Positions 23,601 to 36,294 of a stretch of DNA of 64,000 nt are shown here, one piece after another. A program made the translations under genes and the position numbers. This DNA is from Silene latifolia (taxonomy: Eukaryota; Streptophyta; Magnoliopsida; Caryophyllales; Caryophyllaceae): positions 14,076,948 through 14,140,947 of the forward strand of contig NC_133532.1 of assembly GCF_048544455.1 (NCBI RefSeq). The letters are read 5' to 3'. The notes beneath the pieces are model-generated. The model did no database searches. It worked only from the letters and a program-made list of their open reading frames with translations, and was not told where the DNA came from. Within the stretch, counting starts at the first letter, position 1, and every line of letters begins with the position of its first letter.

Positions 23601-25745
23601 TTTTCCTCTAGGATGATGAACTTGTGTATAATAAAATAATAAATATTCCTCAAATCAGGCATAAAGAACCTTCTGACAGTTCGACGCATGTTCTCTTTTC
23701 AGTTTTCTAAGTACAGAAGCATTAATACAAGACCAACTTGACCCACAAAATAGCATGAATTTATTATTATTGTTATTATTATTTTGTTTAACTGACATGA
23801 AATTTTTCACTTTTCTCTTTTTATCTCTTTGAGGGTTGGGATCACTCAGAGACGTTTTTAAATGATGATTCATGTCTGCTGACCCTAAATCATTTTGGGA
23901 CTAAAGCTATGATTTTGTTGTTGCTGTTGTTAACTGACATGAAATATTGAAGTACTACTATTCATTACTGTGACAAAGGTAACTAAAAAGCATCTCCCAC
24001 ACACACAAATAAAAAAAATTACCTCTGCAAGCAGTTTTGTAGTTCAGGCACCCCACAGTGGCATCTTTTATGTAAAAGGTCAAGAAGTTTTCCTCCCCGA
24101 ATATCATCACGCTCTACCTCTAAAATAAGTTCGTAAAGAGGAGGCAAAAGAACAAAAAACTGGGAAAGAAAAAACATTTAGTCACAGCCTTAAGAGTAAG
24201 TAACAATAACATAGTACAAAAAATGGAAGACGTCCATTCACAATTCTACAGTAAAAATTAAAACACAGTGCTGACTAGAAACTCCTCTGGGAAAGTTAAA
24301 AGACATCATAGATTCAACTATTGCTCCCAGACACGGTAGATTCAAGCTACTCAAACAACAACAAAAGGCAAAAAGTTGTCACTAGAATTTTATTTTAATC
24401 CAACTATCAGTCTTAATTTACTGAAAACAGTCATTCATCACTCAGTCATCACGAGTCACGACTAAGGAGCACCCAATTTGTCACCTGACATTAGTCATCA
24501 CAATTCACAACGGTTCTTTTTTTTAATCAAAAAGAAACCAAGCATCAAACTACCTACTGATGAACTCAAAAAGGATAAAAAGAGGGGGGGAAATACCACA
24601 AAATTGCCAACTATATGGGTCTCTCAACTTTGCATCATTTATTCTATTTTTTCATTATTACCACTTGCACAAAAATATAATACTCCCTTCATCCCATTTA
24701 TATTGTCTCTTTTCCTACTTAACTAGTTAACTCATTCGAACTCAATTATCCTCTTTCTAAATTTAGTAATAAAAAAGAGTATACATCGGAGATCGCCCAT
24801 AGTTAAGAACTTGTAGCTAATACCCCCTCCAACTCAATTGTCCCTATTTTCTTCAATTTAGGGGAGGAGGGTTAAAAATTGTAAAGTCCCGAAAAGAAAA
24901 TCAGTACAATAGAAATGGGATGAAGGGAGTAAACGAAACCTTGCCCTTCCTTCATCTTCTTCCTATTTTTCAAATTTATTCATGCATATATTTATTTAAA
25001 AATGGGAAGAACGATGTGAAATGCAGTTTAGTACAAACTGGAATTATTGCAACCTACTACCTCCCATTCAACTAGTTGTTACATTTCAATACAATACTCA
25101 TATCACAGATTAATAAAACCATAAACAACAATTTGAAAGGGAAGGGGTATGCATCATAAACACCAAGGACTACTATCAAGTATCAACAGAGCTACAAATT
25201 AAATTACGAAGAGAAGACGGAAAACCTTATTAAGACCCTGAGTAACAGTCCCCAAAATAGGCAAATGATCAGCCAACAACTTCTGCTCAATTTGCAAAAC
25301 CGCAGACCGATAAACGGAAAGAACTTCAACAACACCATTCGCAATCGCCCGTCGATACACACTCCGACTTTCCGGAAACTTGTTCACATCATCTCCACTC
25401 CCTGACCTAATCCAGCTCAAATTCCGTGATTTTGTCGCAAACCGATCAAGCTCCCGGTAATAAAACCCTAACTTAACAATCCTCTCAATCACATCCCTAA
25501 CAATTAACCCTAAATTACGTCAATTCTATAAATTAACCTCCAAAAAATCGAAAAAAAAAACGGAGAATTGAGAAATGAGAGAGTTACCGGTCGCTAGGGT
25601 GGATGAAGGAGAGGTCGGCGGCGAGCTTGAAGGCGGGTGCGGCGGTGGAGAGAGAAGGGAGGCCGAGGGAGTTACGGTGTTCGTCGTCGTCGATAATTAA
25701 ATCGCCGGTGAAACCAAGTAATGCTAGTAATATTTCTTGTAACAT
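14664..25745 (-). CDS. Gamma-tubulin complex component 4 (GCP4)
   Basis: Predicted 735-aa protein, close to Arabidopsis GCP4 in length and sequence. Sixteen exons in order: 25745-25588, 25496-25226, 24159-24023, 23254-23156, 22308-22188, 21095-20799, 20694-20614, 20550-20467, 20388-20302, 19757-19702, 18948-18784, 18576-18351, 16061-15973, 15698-15548, 15072-14950, 14726-14664; all GT-AG. The start MLQEILLALLGFTGDLI is the family N-terminus. The N-terminal GRIP1 part runs to about residue 350 (GFYYRELDRFA, RCHCGVPEL, ESILFAGKAIRVLRNPSP) and the C-terminal gamma-tubulin-binding GRIP2 part follows (MWRVREHMAFLIRNLQFYIQ, ending ATARGVLNVVRPRPSLP). GCP4 is a subunit of the gamma-tubulin ring complex, which nucleates microtubules in the cytoplasm and on cortical arrays. 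Introns hold several MITEs and SINE-like pieces; the 2.3-kb intron after exon 12 carries a nested Tourist pair. The coding sequence looks intact. Confidence 0.96.
16464..16530 (-). mobile_element. SINE-like 3' end, minus strand
   Basis: A CAA-repeat run followed by TCCCAAAATGATTTGGGGTC, the reverse complement of a TTG-tailed SINE 3' end. It lies in GCP4 intron 12, in the sense direction of that gene. Only the 3' end is recognisable. Confidence 0.45.
16620..17611. mobile_element. Tourist-like element carrying a second Tourist-like MITE
   Basis: The left end, after TTA, is GGGGGCGTTTGGTTCAAC followed by AAGGGAAAGGGAA; the right end has pairing TTCCTTTTCCCTTTCC and a diverged terminus (TAACCAAATAACCC) beyond the inner insertion. 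TTA targets and GGG(N)GTTTGG ends are typical of PIF/Harbinger-derived Tourist elements. The right boundary is uncertain. Internal sequence is C- and G-rich and shows no intact transposase. Confidence 0.5.
17293..17590. mobile_element. Tourist-like MITE nested in a related element
   Basis: 298 bp with TTA on both sides (17290-17292 and 17591-17593). The ends GGGTATGTTTGGATAGCAAA and TTCAATCCAAACACACCC are inverted repeats, and the polypurine and polypyrimidine inner arms (GGAGGG versus CCCTCC) pair for a long way. It was inserted close to the right end of the outer element. Confidence 0.72.
19477..19634. mobile_element. Tourist-like remnant in GCP4 intron 10
   Basis: It begins GAGGGCGTTTGGTTCG after TTA and is followed by AAGGGAAAGGGAA repeats, very like the left end at 16620. 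The right end (CCCCTCACCCCC before TTA) is poorly conserved, so the boundary is tentative. Confidence 0.4.
23322..23395 (-). mobile_element. SINE-like 3' fragment, minus strand
   Basis: ATCAACAACAACA followed by CAAGGGCTCATGCAT and TTGCGGGGTAAGGAGGGC: the reverse complement of the same GCGGGAGCCCTTGAG...TTG family seen at 11975-12061. It lies in GCP4 intron 3. Confidence 0.5.
23875..23934 (+). mobile_element. SINE-like 3' end with TTG tail
   Basis: CTGACCCTAAATCATTTTGG, then GACTAAAGCTATGATTTTG and TTGTTGCTGTTGTT. It resembles the reverse complement of the piece at 16464-16530. It lies in GCP4 intron 3. The 5' part is not recognised. Confidence 0.4.
24683..24929. mobile_element. Stowaway MITE in GCP4 intron 2
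   Basis: 247 bp flanked by TA, with perfect inverted ends CTCCCTTCATCCCATTT and AAATGGGATGAAGGGAG. Well-conserved ends suggest a fairly recent insertion. Confidence 0.8.
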
Positions 25746-27355
25746 TTTTTGTGTTAATTTTTGATTTGGAAGCGTCTGGGAGTTTTAGGCGGCAGAAAAG
25801 TTACGAATACTCGAGGGAGTGTGACTGTTTGCGGGAACTGGGACTAGGGGAGTAAACGGAGAAAAAGGATTGCATTTGAGGTAGTACCTCAGATCTTGTA
25901 GTTTTTGAGCATATACACATTTTTTCTGAGCATATTACCATTTATAAATATAGTTTTTGAGCAATATTATATTTTTTTAGTGTAATATTTTAGTAAATGT
26001 GCTCTAAAACTTTATACTAAAGCAGAACTCAAAAACTTAAAAAGAAAACTCAAAAAATAAATAATAAGGGGTACTACCTCAGATGTATAGTCTATGAACT
26101 GGAGTAAACGTACGGAAAAAAAGCAAAATTTATTCTCATTTAAGATTTTTGAAAAAAACATTGTGAACAAACTTCTTGGTTAATCGTTTATCATTTTTAT
26201 AAGAGTTTTCACGAGGAGTTCCTTACAAGTATACACCACGATTTACAACTAAATAAATAAAAAATTTAATGTTCACATAATGTCATCAATTATAGTTTTA
26301 CGTAATATTTTGTATAGTGTTATATAACTGACTATTACGTAAGAAAATCCAATTAATTAATGGGATCACTTTTTAAGGAAGTTGCATAAATTTACATTTA
26401 AAGTTGTAATTAGAAAAAAATCGTAATACAATAGAAAATACAAAAGAATGTCTAATTTTGATATTAGTGATCTTTACTTAAATGAAGTTTCCCCGGCCCG
26501 TATCTCAAACTGAATTTTAACCAACCGACTAGCCCGGCCCAACCACTTGAATCATGCTTGGGCTTCAGTTTTGAGGGTTCGACGTGCTTTGCCCACGTAA
26601 AAAACAAAAAATAAATAAAAAATCAGTTAGTCTTGCTGAAGACGGGTCGGAGCAAGTAACGGGTAATGTCACTCACAAAACGGATAGGGGGGACAAGGTG
26701 GGGGCACCCCATGTGCTTCCCTCTCTCCTCTATTTGGGTCATTTGTGAGAGGAAATGGTATCCGTCACTCCAAAGTGACGGATACATGCCGTCTTCAATG
26801 AGATTTTGTGATAAAAAATATATAGACCCATCTTGCATGCTCCCTTACTGACTGGTCTTGGCCTCTTCGGCCAAGCTTGAGATAACAGGGGCTAGTCTGG
26901 CCCGCTACTTCACGATGGCTAGTCTCGGGCCAGAGTGATCAGGCCCGGCCCATCCCAATATCCATCTCTAGCTTGGCTATACAAAATTCGTGTTTGAATT
27001 GAACTCAATTCTAAAGAGAAGCTTCATATCACTAGTTTAGTTGAGAGATCTTAACCTTGATGTTGAGTTAAAATCCGCCTATATAATACTTTTAGGTTCA
27101 AATTTTACTTCTCTTTGTATTCTAATGATCTTGTGCCTCCCATTACACTTGGAAAATTTGGAGACAATTTAGGACGAATATAGACAAAAAAAAAAAAACT
27201 TCACTAGACATGGAAGTTTTTCAGTACAACAAAATACTCTTTTAACTTTTTTACAGCAGTTAGTATGAGAGTAAATCTCATGAAAGCTCCTTTGCCATCA
27301 ACAATACCTTGAATGGAGCTCCATATAACCGGCCGTATCTGATCTACGTCATGAA
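25746..27355. other. Intergenic region between GCP4 and PARP2
   Basis: The GCP4 promoter should lie just above 25745, although no clear TATA box is seen. Contents by eye: an AT-rich segment of about 200 bp with repeated TTTTTGAGC and its complement, bounded by the similar motifs TACCTCAGATC (about 25884) and TACCTCAGATG (about 26074); a repeat-like stretch rich in CCCGGCCC near 26500 and 26950; and, within that, a palindromic-ended MITE at about 26630-26815. The PARP2 polyadenylation region lies at the high end. No gene is seen. Confidence 0.55.
26630..26815. mobile_element. MITE with GAAGACGG ends
   Basis: The ends CTTGCTGAAGACGGGTCGG and ATGCCGTCTTCAATGAGAT are inverted repeats around GAAGACGG, with inner inverted TCCGTCACT and AGTGACGGA segments close to the right end. 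Similar 'AGACGG ... TTTGTGAT' elements lie at about 38.38-38.56 kb and 58.0-58.18 kb, so this is a repeated family in the window. Confidence 0.5.
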
Positions 27356-30300
27356 CTACCACTTATACTTGAAATCTACTTGAAGAACGTACCGCATCCT
27401 TATCTGATCCACATTGTAAACTATGTACTCATTGTACAGTAGACCACCCTGAAAGCAGAACATACGCATTGTAAGAGGCAAGCATTTGACAGCAAATTGT
27501 TGTATAAGACGACAAAATTCGTTATCTGCAATGAAGTTTAGTGTACGCAAAAATACAAGCATTTGACGTGCAATAAAACTGCACGTTATTTACAAAATTC
27601 GTCATCAAGGAACTCAGTTGTTGCTGAAAAATAATTTATAGGGATCTTCATGTAATTAACATTTGGTTTTGCAATTTTGAGTGTAAAACCACCTTACAAG
27701 GGACACACTAACCTTGCCATTTTTCGACTGAACTGGATTCCCCAAAGGAACGACAACACCGTCATCAAGGACCTTGGATTTAGAGAGATCTGGTGCAGTG
27801 CCGCCAACTCCCTTTGTGCTGATGCATATAATTGTTAACAAGATTGAGAATGGTTAGGTTGCATAATATTCCGGACAAGGACCTACTAACAAGTAACAAC
27901 ACCATAGGTGCATGACACTAAAACATTTCATTTCAGGCCAAAACATGGAAATTTTCAAAAGAAAAAGATACTCATACGAACTTGACACTTGCAACCAAGT
28001 TTGAGTAGCATGTATGATAATGCCAAAAGTGAGAACAATAGTTAGTCAAGAAACAACTTTGGTTTTAGAGCTTTGATGTGCTTTCCTAAATAATCACTTC
28101 CTGAATTGATACTAATGCAACACGGGAAACAGGTAGATAATAGAATCCAGAAGGGCCTACGGCACTGCAGAGTTACAATACACGGGCTCTCACAGTCCCA
28201 CTAGTTTCCATATGCCTGCTAATCAAATTGAACATCACACAGGACATTATTACAGACAGTAGAAACAGTCGCACCTTAACTTTCCAGGCGGCAGCTTATC
28301 TGCATCATAATTTGCATATTGGAGTTCTTCCATCTCGCCTAATGCAACCTGACAAAGCATGCAGAACAGTTTCATCAGTCCACAAGATTTATTAGGAACA
28401 ACTACACGTCGAAGTATATGCCAAAAGTACAAAACGAAACATGTCATCTGAAGAACACTATGAAAGGTAGTTTAGGGGGCATGCTTTTAAAGTAAAACAA
28501 ATTGGCAAGTTAACCCTTGGTTTGGATTGAAAAACCAAGAGAAAGAGAGGGGAGGAGGAATGGACCAATGCCATTTTCCTTCCAAACCCTACGTTGGAAA
28601 TTTTTTGATTAGGCTTAAAAAGGCTTTGTTAGAAGAAAGGCGTGAAGGATATGAAGGAAGTGGATATGTCTCTCCCCTCAATGTACCTCCAAACACACTT
28701 GCTAACCAAACAAGATATATATTGCCCCTCTCTATCCCATGCCCTCCCTTTTCCCTCTAATTACTTCCATTCAAAGTTCATACAAAGCTTAAGGCAGAGG
28801 CATGGCATTAAATCTCAGTTTTGGCCTTGATCTCATTCCATTGTGACATAAATGCGGCCAATACAGCCTCATAATATGGTTGTGCCAATGTTCATAACAT
28901 AGCTCGTATGCTGTGTGCCTGCGTCCCAGCCAAGATTTAATACCAAGGGCAGAGGAACTAATATTTTGTTTATGAAATTTATCTAGGCAAACCAGATTCA
29001 GGAGATTAGGGTATTAGCAAGGTATGAATACTGTTTCAAGTGAAATGAACTCTAGAGTATGCCAAACGGGCTGAAATACCAAGATTAATCGCACTTAAAA
29101 AAAATGTAATAGGCTTATCTACCCAAGCTACTATCTGTAGACCATAGAAAAGGATTTAAACATAATAAGCATAATCTACCTCACACAACAGGAGCACTCC
29201 AGACGGAGAACTGGAACTTGAGCAGCAGTAGTTTGCACTCTTAGAGAACATGTCCGCAAAATAAACTCCTTTCCCAAACATATACCCTGTTACGGGTGCT
29301 TCTGGTGGCGCAATACGTAACCCTGAATATAGATGCAAGAATTATTTATAGAATCAACTCTGAAGAACACAAGAGTACATAGTTTTCCACCTATTACATT
29401 AGCTAGTTGTTTACCTTGAGACAAAATCCCAGTCCAGTTGGTCAAACGAGAGCCATGCCACAGGAGCATTCTATTTTTGGTACTAACAAACTGGGGTAAA
29501 TAGTAAAGAAACAGATCAGAGTGAAGGAAAAGATAAAACTTCAGTGAATCTTGTGTAAGACGGTCTCACATCAGTCATATGTGGGACACAAACCAAATCT
29601 TCATGCATTCCCCATTTACTTATGGAGTTCATGGGTTAGTAATTTAGTATCACATGTCACTATGAAGACATCTCATAGAAGTCGTTGTGTTTGGGTCATA
29701 TATTATAAAACCGCACATGGACACCAATAATAGAACAGCTTACCGGTTTAAAGCGTTCGTGTTCGGCTTCTCTTGACACCTTAAACACTTGAGCAATTTC
29801 GACTGTATAGCCAGAATGTGTTTTAGCGTGTGTATTCTTCATATACATGTCAATCTGAAAAAAAAAAAAAAAAAAAAAAAAACAGAAAACTTATTACTCA
29901 CTAGCTAGCAATTTTTCAAACCCGCAATCTTTTAACTGCTAAGTAACATCGTTGCTGGTAGCCTAATACCTCGGAAACATTGTAGCAGCCATCAATATAG
30001 GCAGGATCATTGGAGCACAAACATACTTACCTCCATCCAAAAAAAATATAGTTCTATTTATCGTGGCTCATTTTAAGATGGTGATGGAGAACATTCAAAA
30101 TGTCCTGTACTAGGTAGAAATGTTGTTTTCTCATTGAACTCTCCCAACTTGTTTCCTTTTTATTGAGGTTAATATGAAAACTGTTATGTTTTAACCTAAT
30201 GAGTAGATTACATTGGAACAAACCAATATGGAAAGATGAGAAACTTTTTATGAGGTCGAGGGTTGTTGCACATTTACAATCAAGATGCATGTTCTGAGAA

Positions 30301-33300
30301 GAACACCAGTCATAATGTCATAGACACCAATAATCACTTTTTCCGACTTTGCGTTGCACAGGTAGAAATTAACAGCTCAGCTGATGATAGAAATGTTGCT
30401 GAAAATCATCCATATATATAATTCTAATTGTTGTCTTAGCAACACCAATACATCCAAATTTATAAAGGAAATGTCATCAAATTCAGGGAATATTATGAGC
30501 ATCAAAGAAATATTGATGATGGCTTACCATGGAAAACTCTTCTGAGCCATTGTCTACTGGTACCAGTTCACAATTGAGTCTTTCATATTGAGCATATAAT
30601 GGATCGTCCTGCAAATATAATAGAGCATATTATTATTACGATATTCTTATTTTAGAGGTAAGTGAAACAGTCTTTTTCTATTATAGAGAAACAAGGAGTA
30701 ATATTATAGAAAGAAAATATGCATAAGAGAATGGCAATGACAAAGGACATCTATGTATAAAAGCAGCAAATACCACTAGTGTAAAAGATATAGGACACGA
30801 ACATACCTGCATTCCTACACCTTCACTCAACAATTTTGTTGCAAGTTCAATTTGACCAAGAGCCTCAACCTTTAAAAGAAAAGAAACTGAGTTACTTAAT
30901 GACAAAAGGAAAAAAAAAAGATTTCATATCGAAAACTAGTAATTTCATTACTTCAATAATAAACTTTTCTGCAACCAAATCCCCAAGGCAATAAGTAAAA
31001 ACATAAGTTAATCAGAACTTTAAAAAGTTACCATTTCCAGCTTGGCTTTTAGTTTCTGAGGCGTGTCAATGACAAATTCACCTGCAAGCAATTGCATATG
31101 TTAGATGGGAACTTATCCATACCTACAGTCCTACACTCTACGGGCGACATGGCCACTAATTGATAAAAATCCACGAAACATTAAAAAATGGAGAGCAAGA
31201 CAATTACATTAGCAATGTTACAACCAAATGCTAAGCTGGTCATTGCAGACTATGAAGGGTCGGATATACTCAACCTTGCCCGCATGTTCAAAATATAAAG
31301 AGAGTGTTTCAGTATGCCCCATAATGAAATTGCATTCAGAATGGCGTCGACAAAACGTTACTTCACAATATAAGAAGTGTGAGAATTATAGTGTGCCCGT
31401 CAGAATTGTTCCATCAAATTACAAAGCTAAACAATATTGAGTCTTTAGCTCCATTGGAAAACGCAAAAGACAATGACATCAAATGCTAAATATTTAGAAC
31501 CATTGTGCTCCATAAGAAAACAACTTACGCATCTTTTTAAACCCAAAATCATGAGGAATAACTGTATAGAACTCCCTGCAATGAAAAGCATTTTAAGTAA
31601 TTAGAAGCTCGTGAAAGGTTGCATTTGACATAAGTATAAAAAGAGAGAAATATTAGAAACCTGCGGAAAGCATATGTAACAGGCACCAGAGGTAAAATAC
31701 TAAAGAACAGTAAATACCCACCCACTTAGTTGTTCAAGTAGTTTTCGGTTGGATTGCCCCATGACATCAGCAATCTGCTTTAAGACGCCATAACCCTACA
31801 TAAAGAGAAAAATGATGAGCCACCACACATCAAGGAAGTGACAGAAAACAGTATGCAGAGAATATTTTGTAACAGGATTGTGTTTCATATCAAATAAGGC
31901 AATTGATTAGCAACATGCGAAACCCATAAGACTATCGATTCAAGTATTCAAGACCAATAGTCAACTCAAAAGCTCTTAAAGACTAAAATATAAATAAGGA
32001 GCATTATAATGAATGTCTTTCTCTTCTGCTTAGCGTTATCTGCCATACACTCCTATAATGAAGAATAGACTTCACTTCATGCAACCTTAAGATTCTACCT
32101 AAGTTCATCCTGCATTCACCTAAGATGTATAAGGAGTATTTCTTTAATTTATGATAATGTCCTATGAATTAGTCAACAAAGGAATTTGAATTCCCGCCGA
32201 TATGGAGAACCCTGTAGTTGCCAGACAGCTGCTCCAAATCCTTGAGGCACCCCAATCACAGGTTAGCGTGCCCTAATAACAAGAGAAATTATATATGTAC
32301 CTTCAAAATTGTTGACTTGCTTAACTTTCCAAGAGGTAACTTTTCCGCATTGTAACCTGAATACAAAAATTGCAAAACAGATAGTATTTAAAAAGGGCTG
32401 AGTTAAACAAAAAAAAGTCTCATATGGGTATAAGTCATAAAATTTGTCATCCCTACATCGTCTGTCAAAACAATATCAAATAATAATATACGCATAGAAA
32501 GGGCCAGTCAACATCCGCCCATACAAACATGAGAAAGGAACACCGACATTCACATCTACATAATCTTAGAAACTACACAATGTATGGATGTTATAGTACT
32601 TTGTTTCAAACTTACAGCGGAAATAGCACAAAAGAAAAATCTCCAAAAAGATACTGACCAATTTCCATCATTTGCTGCTTCATCATGCCAATGTTGCAGA
32701 TAAGGGAGATGAATTTTGCAATGCGTGACTCAAGTTTGGTTTCCGTAGGTTGAACGTCTGTGCAAGAAGCGGAGGGCTTTGCCTGGTCCTAAAAGTGATC
32801 ACAAAAGTTAAAATGCAAAATCATAAAACATTTTAAAACAAACCATCACTAGTCTTGAGATAATATACATCTAAGGAGAGCTGTGAGTCTGTGACTACAA
32901 AGATCTACTCGTTTCAATTATACTTCTCAATAAAATCAAGGCCTTTTAGGGTACCGGTAGAAGCAAGTCTTATAGTTTAAACAAGATTTTAACTAAAACG
33001 AGGAACAGATAAAAATAATACTCTCAAGAAAAACAAGTACCTATGTATCTAGCTGTTGAATATACCTGATCCTTTTCACTGTAGTCCATTTCCAACCAAG
33101 TGTAAGCCTTAGGATAGGAAACAAAATCTTTTCTATCGGACCAATGATTTTTCGTCTTGGCCAGAAACTTCTGCTTGAACTCTTCAGTAGCAGACGATTG
33201 ACAAGAATATGGCCCAAATAACTTATCTTGGCCTTTTACGCCTACTCTCCCCCATCTGGTATATACCATGTATAAGCCACCACCATCAGCTTCTGCTCAT

Positions 33301-35524
33301 TGTGAGAAAGCAAGTGAAGGGTAAGTAAAAGAACTATAAGCATCAGCGGTAAAGAAAATTTGTATTTATAAGTTAAAACCGTTAAAAACATTTATCATCT
33401 GTTAAGGACATAGGAGAGAGGGGGGGGGGATCTAAGAATGACATAGCTAAATCCGCCACATAATGTTCCAGTGTCAGCTAATTCAGTTGCTAAGTTGCTT
33501 CATTTGGAAGCAACCGAAGCATAGTTATTGATTATGCATTTCGCCTCTTAGTTCCCCCAACCTTACCCTCTACTATATTAGCCTTTTGTGCCGATGTGCT
33601 CTAGTAAAATACAGGAATTTTAAGTGACTAAATCAAGATAACAATATGTCCCACCAATCTCATAATAGGAGTAAAATACAGAAATGAATACACATACCAA
33701 GAACTTGAATCACATAGAACTTGTTGTTGTTGTCCCCTACATTTGTCTGGTTCAACATTGCATCATATATTTCATCTCCCTATATCCTCAAAGAGGTAAC
33801 TGTTAATACTATTTTTTTTCTATTAAAATGATGAGTATGAAATTATTAAAAAACAAAACAAAAAAGGGCTATAAATTGAGAGAGATACCACTTCTAAAAC
33901 ATGGTAGTGAGTTTTTATATTGTCAGGAAGCCATTGATCCAACACCGCTGAACCTTTCTTTGTGGCTGTCACCACTTTCTCCTTCTTAACCTCTTCCACT
34001 ACCTTGTCCTCTTGCTTTCCGTCTGCTGCTGCTCCATTATCTTAGCACACACCAACATGGAAGTACTTACTCATTGAACATCAAATGCAACAAACATATG
34101 TATGCCACATTTCCGTTGTGTTACCCTAAGTTACAATTCTAATACGTGGTACAATGGACATCATTTCCTACCACCTATATTTCGGAAATCTGTTGAAATG
34201 TTCCTAGTATGATAAGTTTGCCTAAGTGAGTGTCTCATGTTGACAATATTATTTGTTGAAAAGCTCCTATCACAGAAGGTAAACAGGTGCTCGCGTACTT
34301 GGTCATAGAGCTCCATCACTATGATCATCAACATCAGATAACCTATTGAAAATCAGTCACTAACTAGTTACAATTCCCTCAAAACTTGTTAAATAGAAGT
34401 TCAAGGACAAGAGGGGACACCGTCAATTTCCTTCCAAAACCTCCCAACGTCTGCACAAAGGATAATGGACCCCTCAATTTACGTCTTACAGAACTTACGA
34501 AACAATAACAAAAAAATCCCTCCTTTTTCTGTTCATTCTCTCCTTTTCCCTTCAAATTACTCCTTCCAAACACGGCCTTCACTTGCCCATATACTTGAAA
34601 CTCACATTGCCATAAGCGACTAACATTCTAACAATCCAACACGCAAGGAGTAATACACTAATACTATAACATTTCACCATTGTTACTCCCTTTGCTTAAA
34701 CCATTTCAGTACCTAATTCAAATTTCCCTCAATTTGAATTAGTCGAAAAATGAATCCCTCAATTTCAGTACCTTACATAAAGAAAAATGAATCCCTCAAT
34801 TTCCTTCCTACCTCACTTAATCAACCGAAACAACACAAATTCCTCAATCCAAACACGCCCTTAACTTGACCTTTTAATCGAAACTAACATTGTTAACCTA
34901 CAACTTGCCATAACATTTCACCATTGTTATATCTCACTCCAAAACTAAGCTACAATCAATAACAAAAGCACCAATAAATCACAACACAAAGCAAACACAA
35001 CAAAACTAAACATTAGCAATTAGCAAATAGCAAACAAATTCATACCATCAACAGTGTCAACAGCAGTACAAAGCCTCTCAACAAGCTCCTTCTTAGTGCC
35101 ACTAGTTAAAACGCCTCGATTCGATGCTTCTTTCCGTAACTGTATAACACTCATCTTTTGATACCTCTCTCTTTCCTCAATTCCTCCGTCACACTCCTCA
35201 CTTTCTCTCTCCCTCTTCTCCCCTACCACTACCGCCGTCGCCGTGTCCTCCGCCGCAATCACCGCCGTGTCCTCCGCAGTATCAGCCTCCGCCGCAGATT
35301 GTTTGGCCTCTTTTCGAAGTGCGGAATCGAGGCGCTTCACCTGAAATAAAACGACAACCGCTGGATGAAAAGAGATAAACGATCAGTGAAATGAAGAGAG
35401 AGAAATGGAGAGTGGAGAAGGAAGGTACCAAGGTAGGTTTAATGCCGGCAGTGCTGAGGCCGCGTTTGGAGAGCTCGGTACGAAGTTCGTCGACTTTCAT
35501 GGTGTTGGTACTAGTCGTCGCCAT
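27356..35524 (-). CDS. Poly(ADP-ribose) polymerase 2 (plant PARP2)
   Basis: Predicted 651-aa nuclear enzyme; Arabidopsis PARP2 is 637. Eighteen exons: 35524-35429, 35340-35046, 34040-33889, 33779-33698, 33292-33066, 32788-32659, 32356-32301, 31795-31722, 31575-31529, 31081-31032, 30869-30807, 30608-30528, 29854-29744, 29490-29415, 29322-29180, 28348-28275, 27818-27713, 27448-27356; all GT-AG. Two SAP DNA-binding motifs (about residues 9-36, [19 protein letters not shown], and 94-121, [14 protein letters not shown]), then the WGR domain ([12 protein letters not shown] near 220), the helical regulatory domain (about 290-420) and the catalytic domain. The H-Y-E triad is present: H500 in LLWHGSR, Y534 in GKGVYFAD, E628 in [10 protein letters not shown]. 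It uses NAD+ to make poly(ADP-ribose) on itself and chromatin proteins at DNA breaks. A serine run ([10 protein letters not shown]) replaces a more mixed loop in Arabidopsis. Appears intact. Confidence 0.97.
29855..29882 (-). promoter_or_regulatory. T25 polypyrimidine tract at the PARP2 exon 13 acceptor
   Basis: On the minus strand 25 consecutive T residues run straight into CAG, the acceptor of exon 13 (29854). Mononucleotide runs of this size change length easily, so this acceptor may vary in strength between individuals. Confidence 0.75.
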
Positions 35525-35987
35525 TTTTGTGGAAGAGAGAAAAATTGTTGGTTTGGGAGGGAAATAATTAAATTAAAAAGATTTTAAATAAACAGAGAAA
35601 AGCTTGCAAGAGAAGGAAGAAAGAGGTAAGTAAGTGGGTGTTCTGTGCTACGCACGTTTGAGTTGTTTGTTTTGATGCCGTCGTTACTCGATTTTGCGTC
35701 ATTTAAGACGACTATAGCGCATTCTTTCCGCTATTTTATTTTCACTCTACTTGATTCGATTTGATTCGATTGATTGAAATTCGATTCGATTGATTGATTC
35801 AGCTCCATTGATTGATTGATTGATTGATTGAACATTGATTCGATTGATTCACTATTCATTCCATTCAAATTTGATTGATTGATTCAAATTTTACCCATTA
35901 AGTTCAAATTTCATTTTTTTTACTCATCTTAAATTTAATAGTTATTATTAATTTTGTTATCAATAATACTATTTTTTAATATTATTC

Positions 35988-36051
<64 letters not shown>

Positions 36052-36294
36052 TTAATAATAATGTTATTAATAATTTATTTATTATTATTATTATTATGAA
36101 TATTATTATTAAAATGAATAATAATGTTGTTGTTGTTGTTGTTGTTGTTGTTAAAATGAATAATAATGTTATTAATGTTAATATTATTTATTATTATTAT
36201 TGTTATTATTATTATTAGTAGTATTGTTGTTGTTGTGGTTGTTATAATTATTGGTATTATTATTAAAATTAATAACATTTATTATTAATATTAT
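35525..36294. repeat. PARP2 upstream region and low-complexity tract, left part
   Basis: The first 150 bp should include the PARP2 5' leader and promoter; no TATA box is obvious. From about 35745 the sequence is made of TTGATT/TTCGATTGA repeats, then long ATT runs (about 36000-36050) and a GTT run (about 36127-36153). No gene is supported; an apparent open frame rich in N and I here is just the microsatellite. Confidence 0.8.

Noticed and set aside
26630-26851. Overlapping 61- and 71-codon frames on both strands
   Set aside because: Both arise from the palindromic ends of a MITE.
36075-36278. 67-codon frame made of N and I
   Set aside because: Direct translation of the ATT microsatellite.
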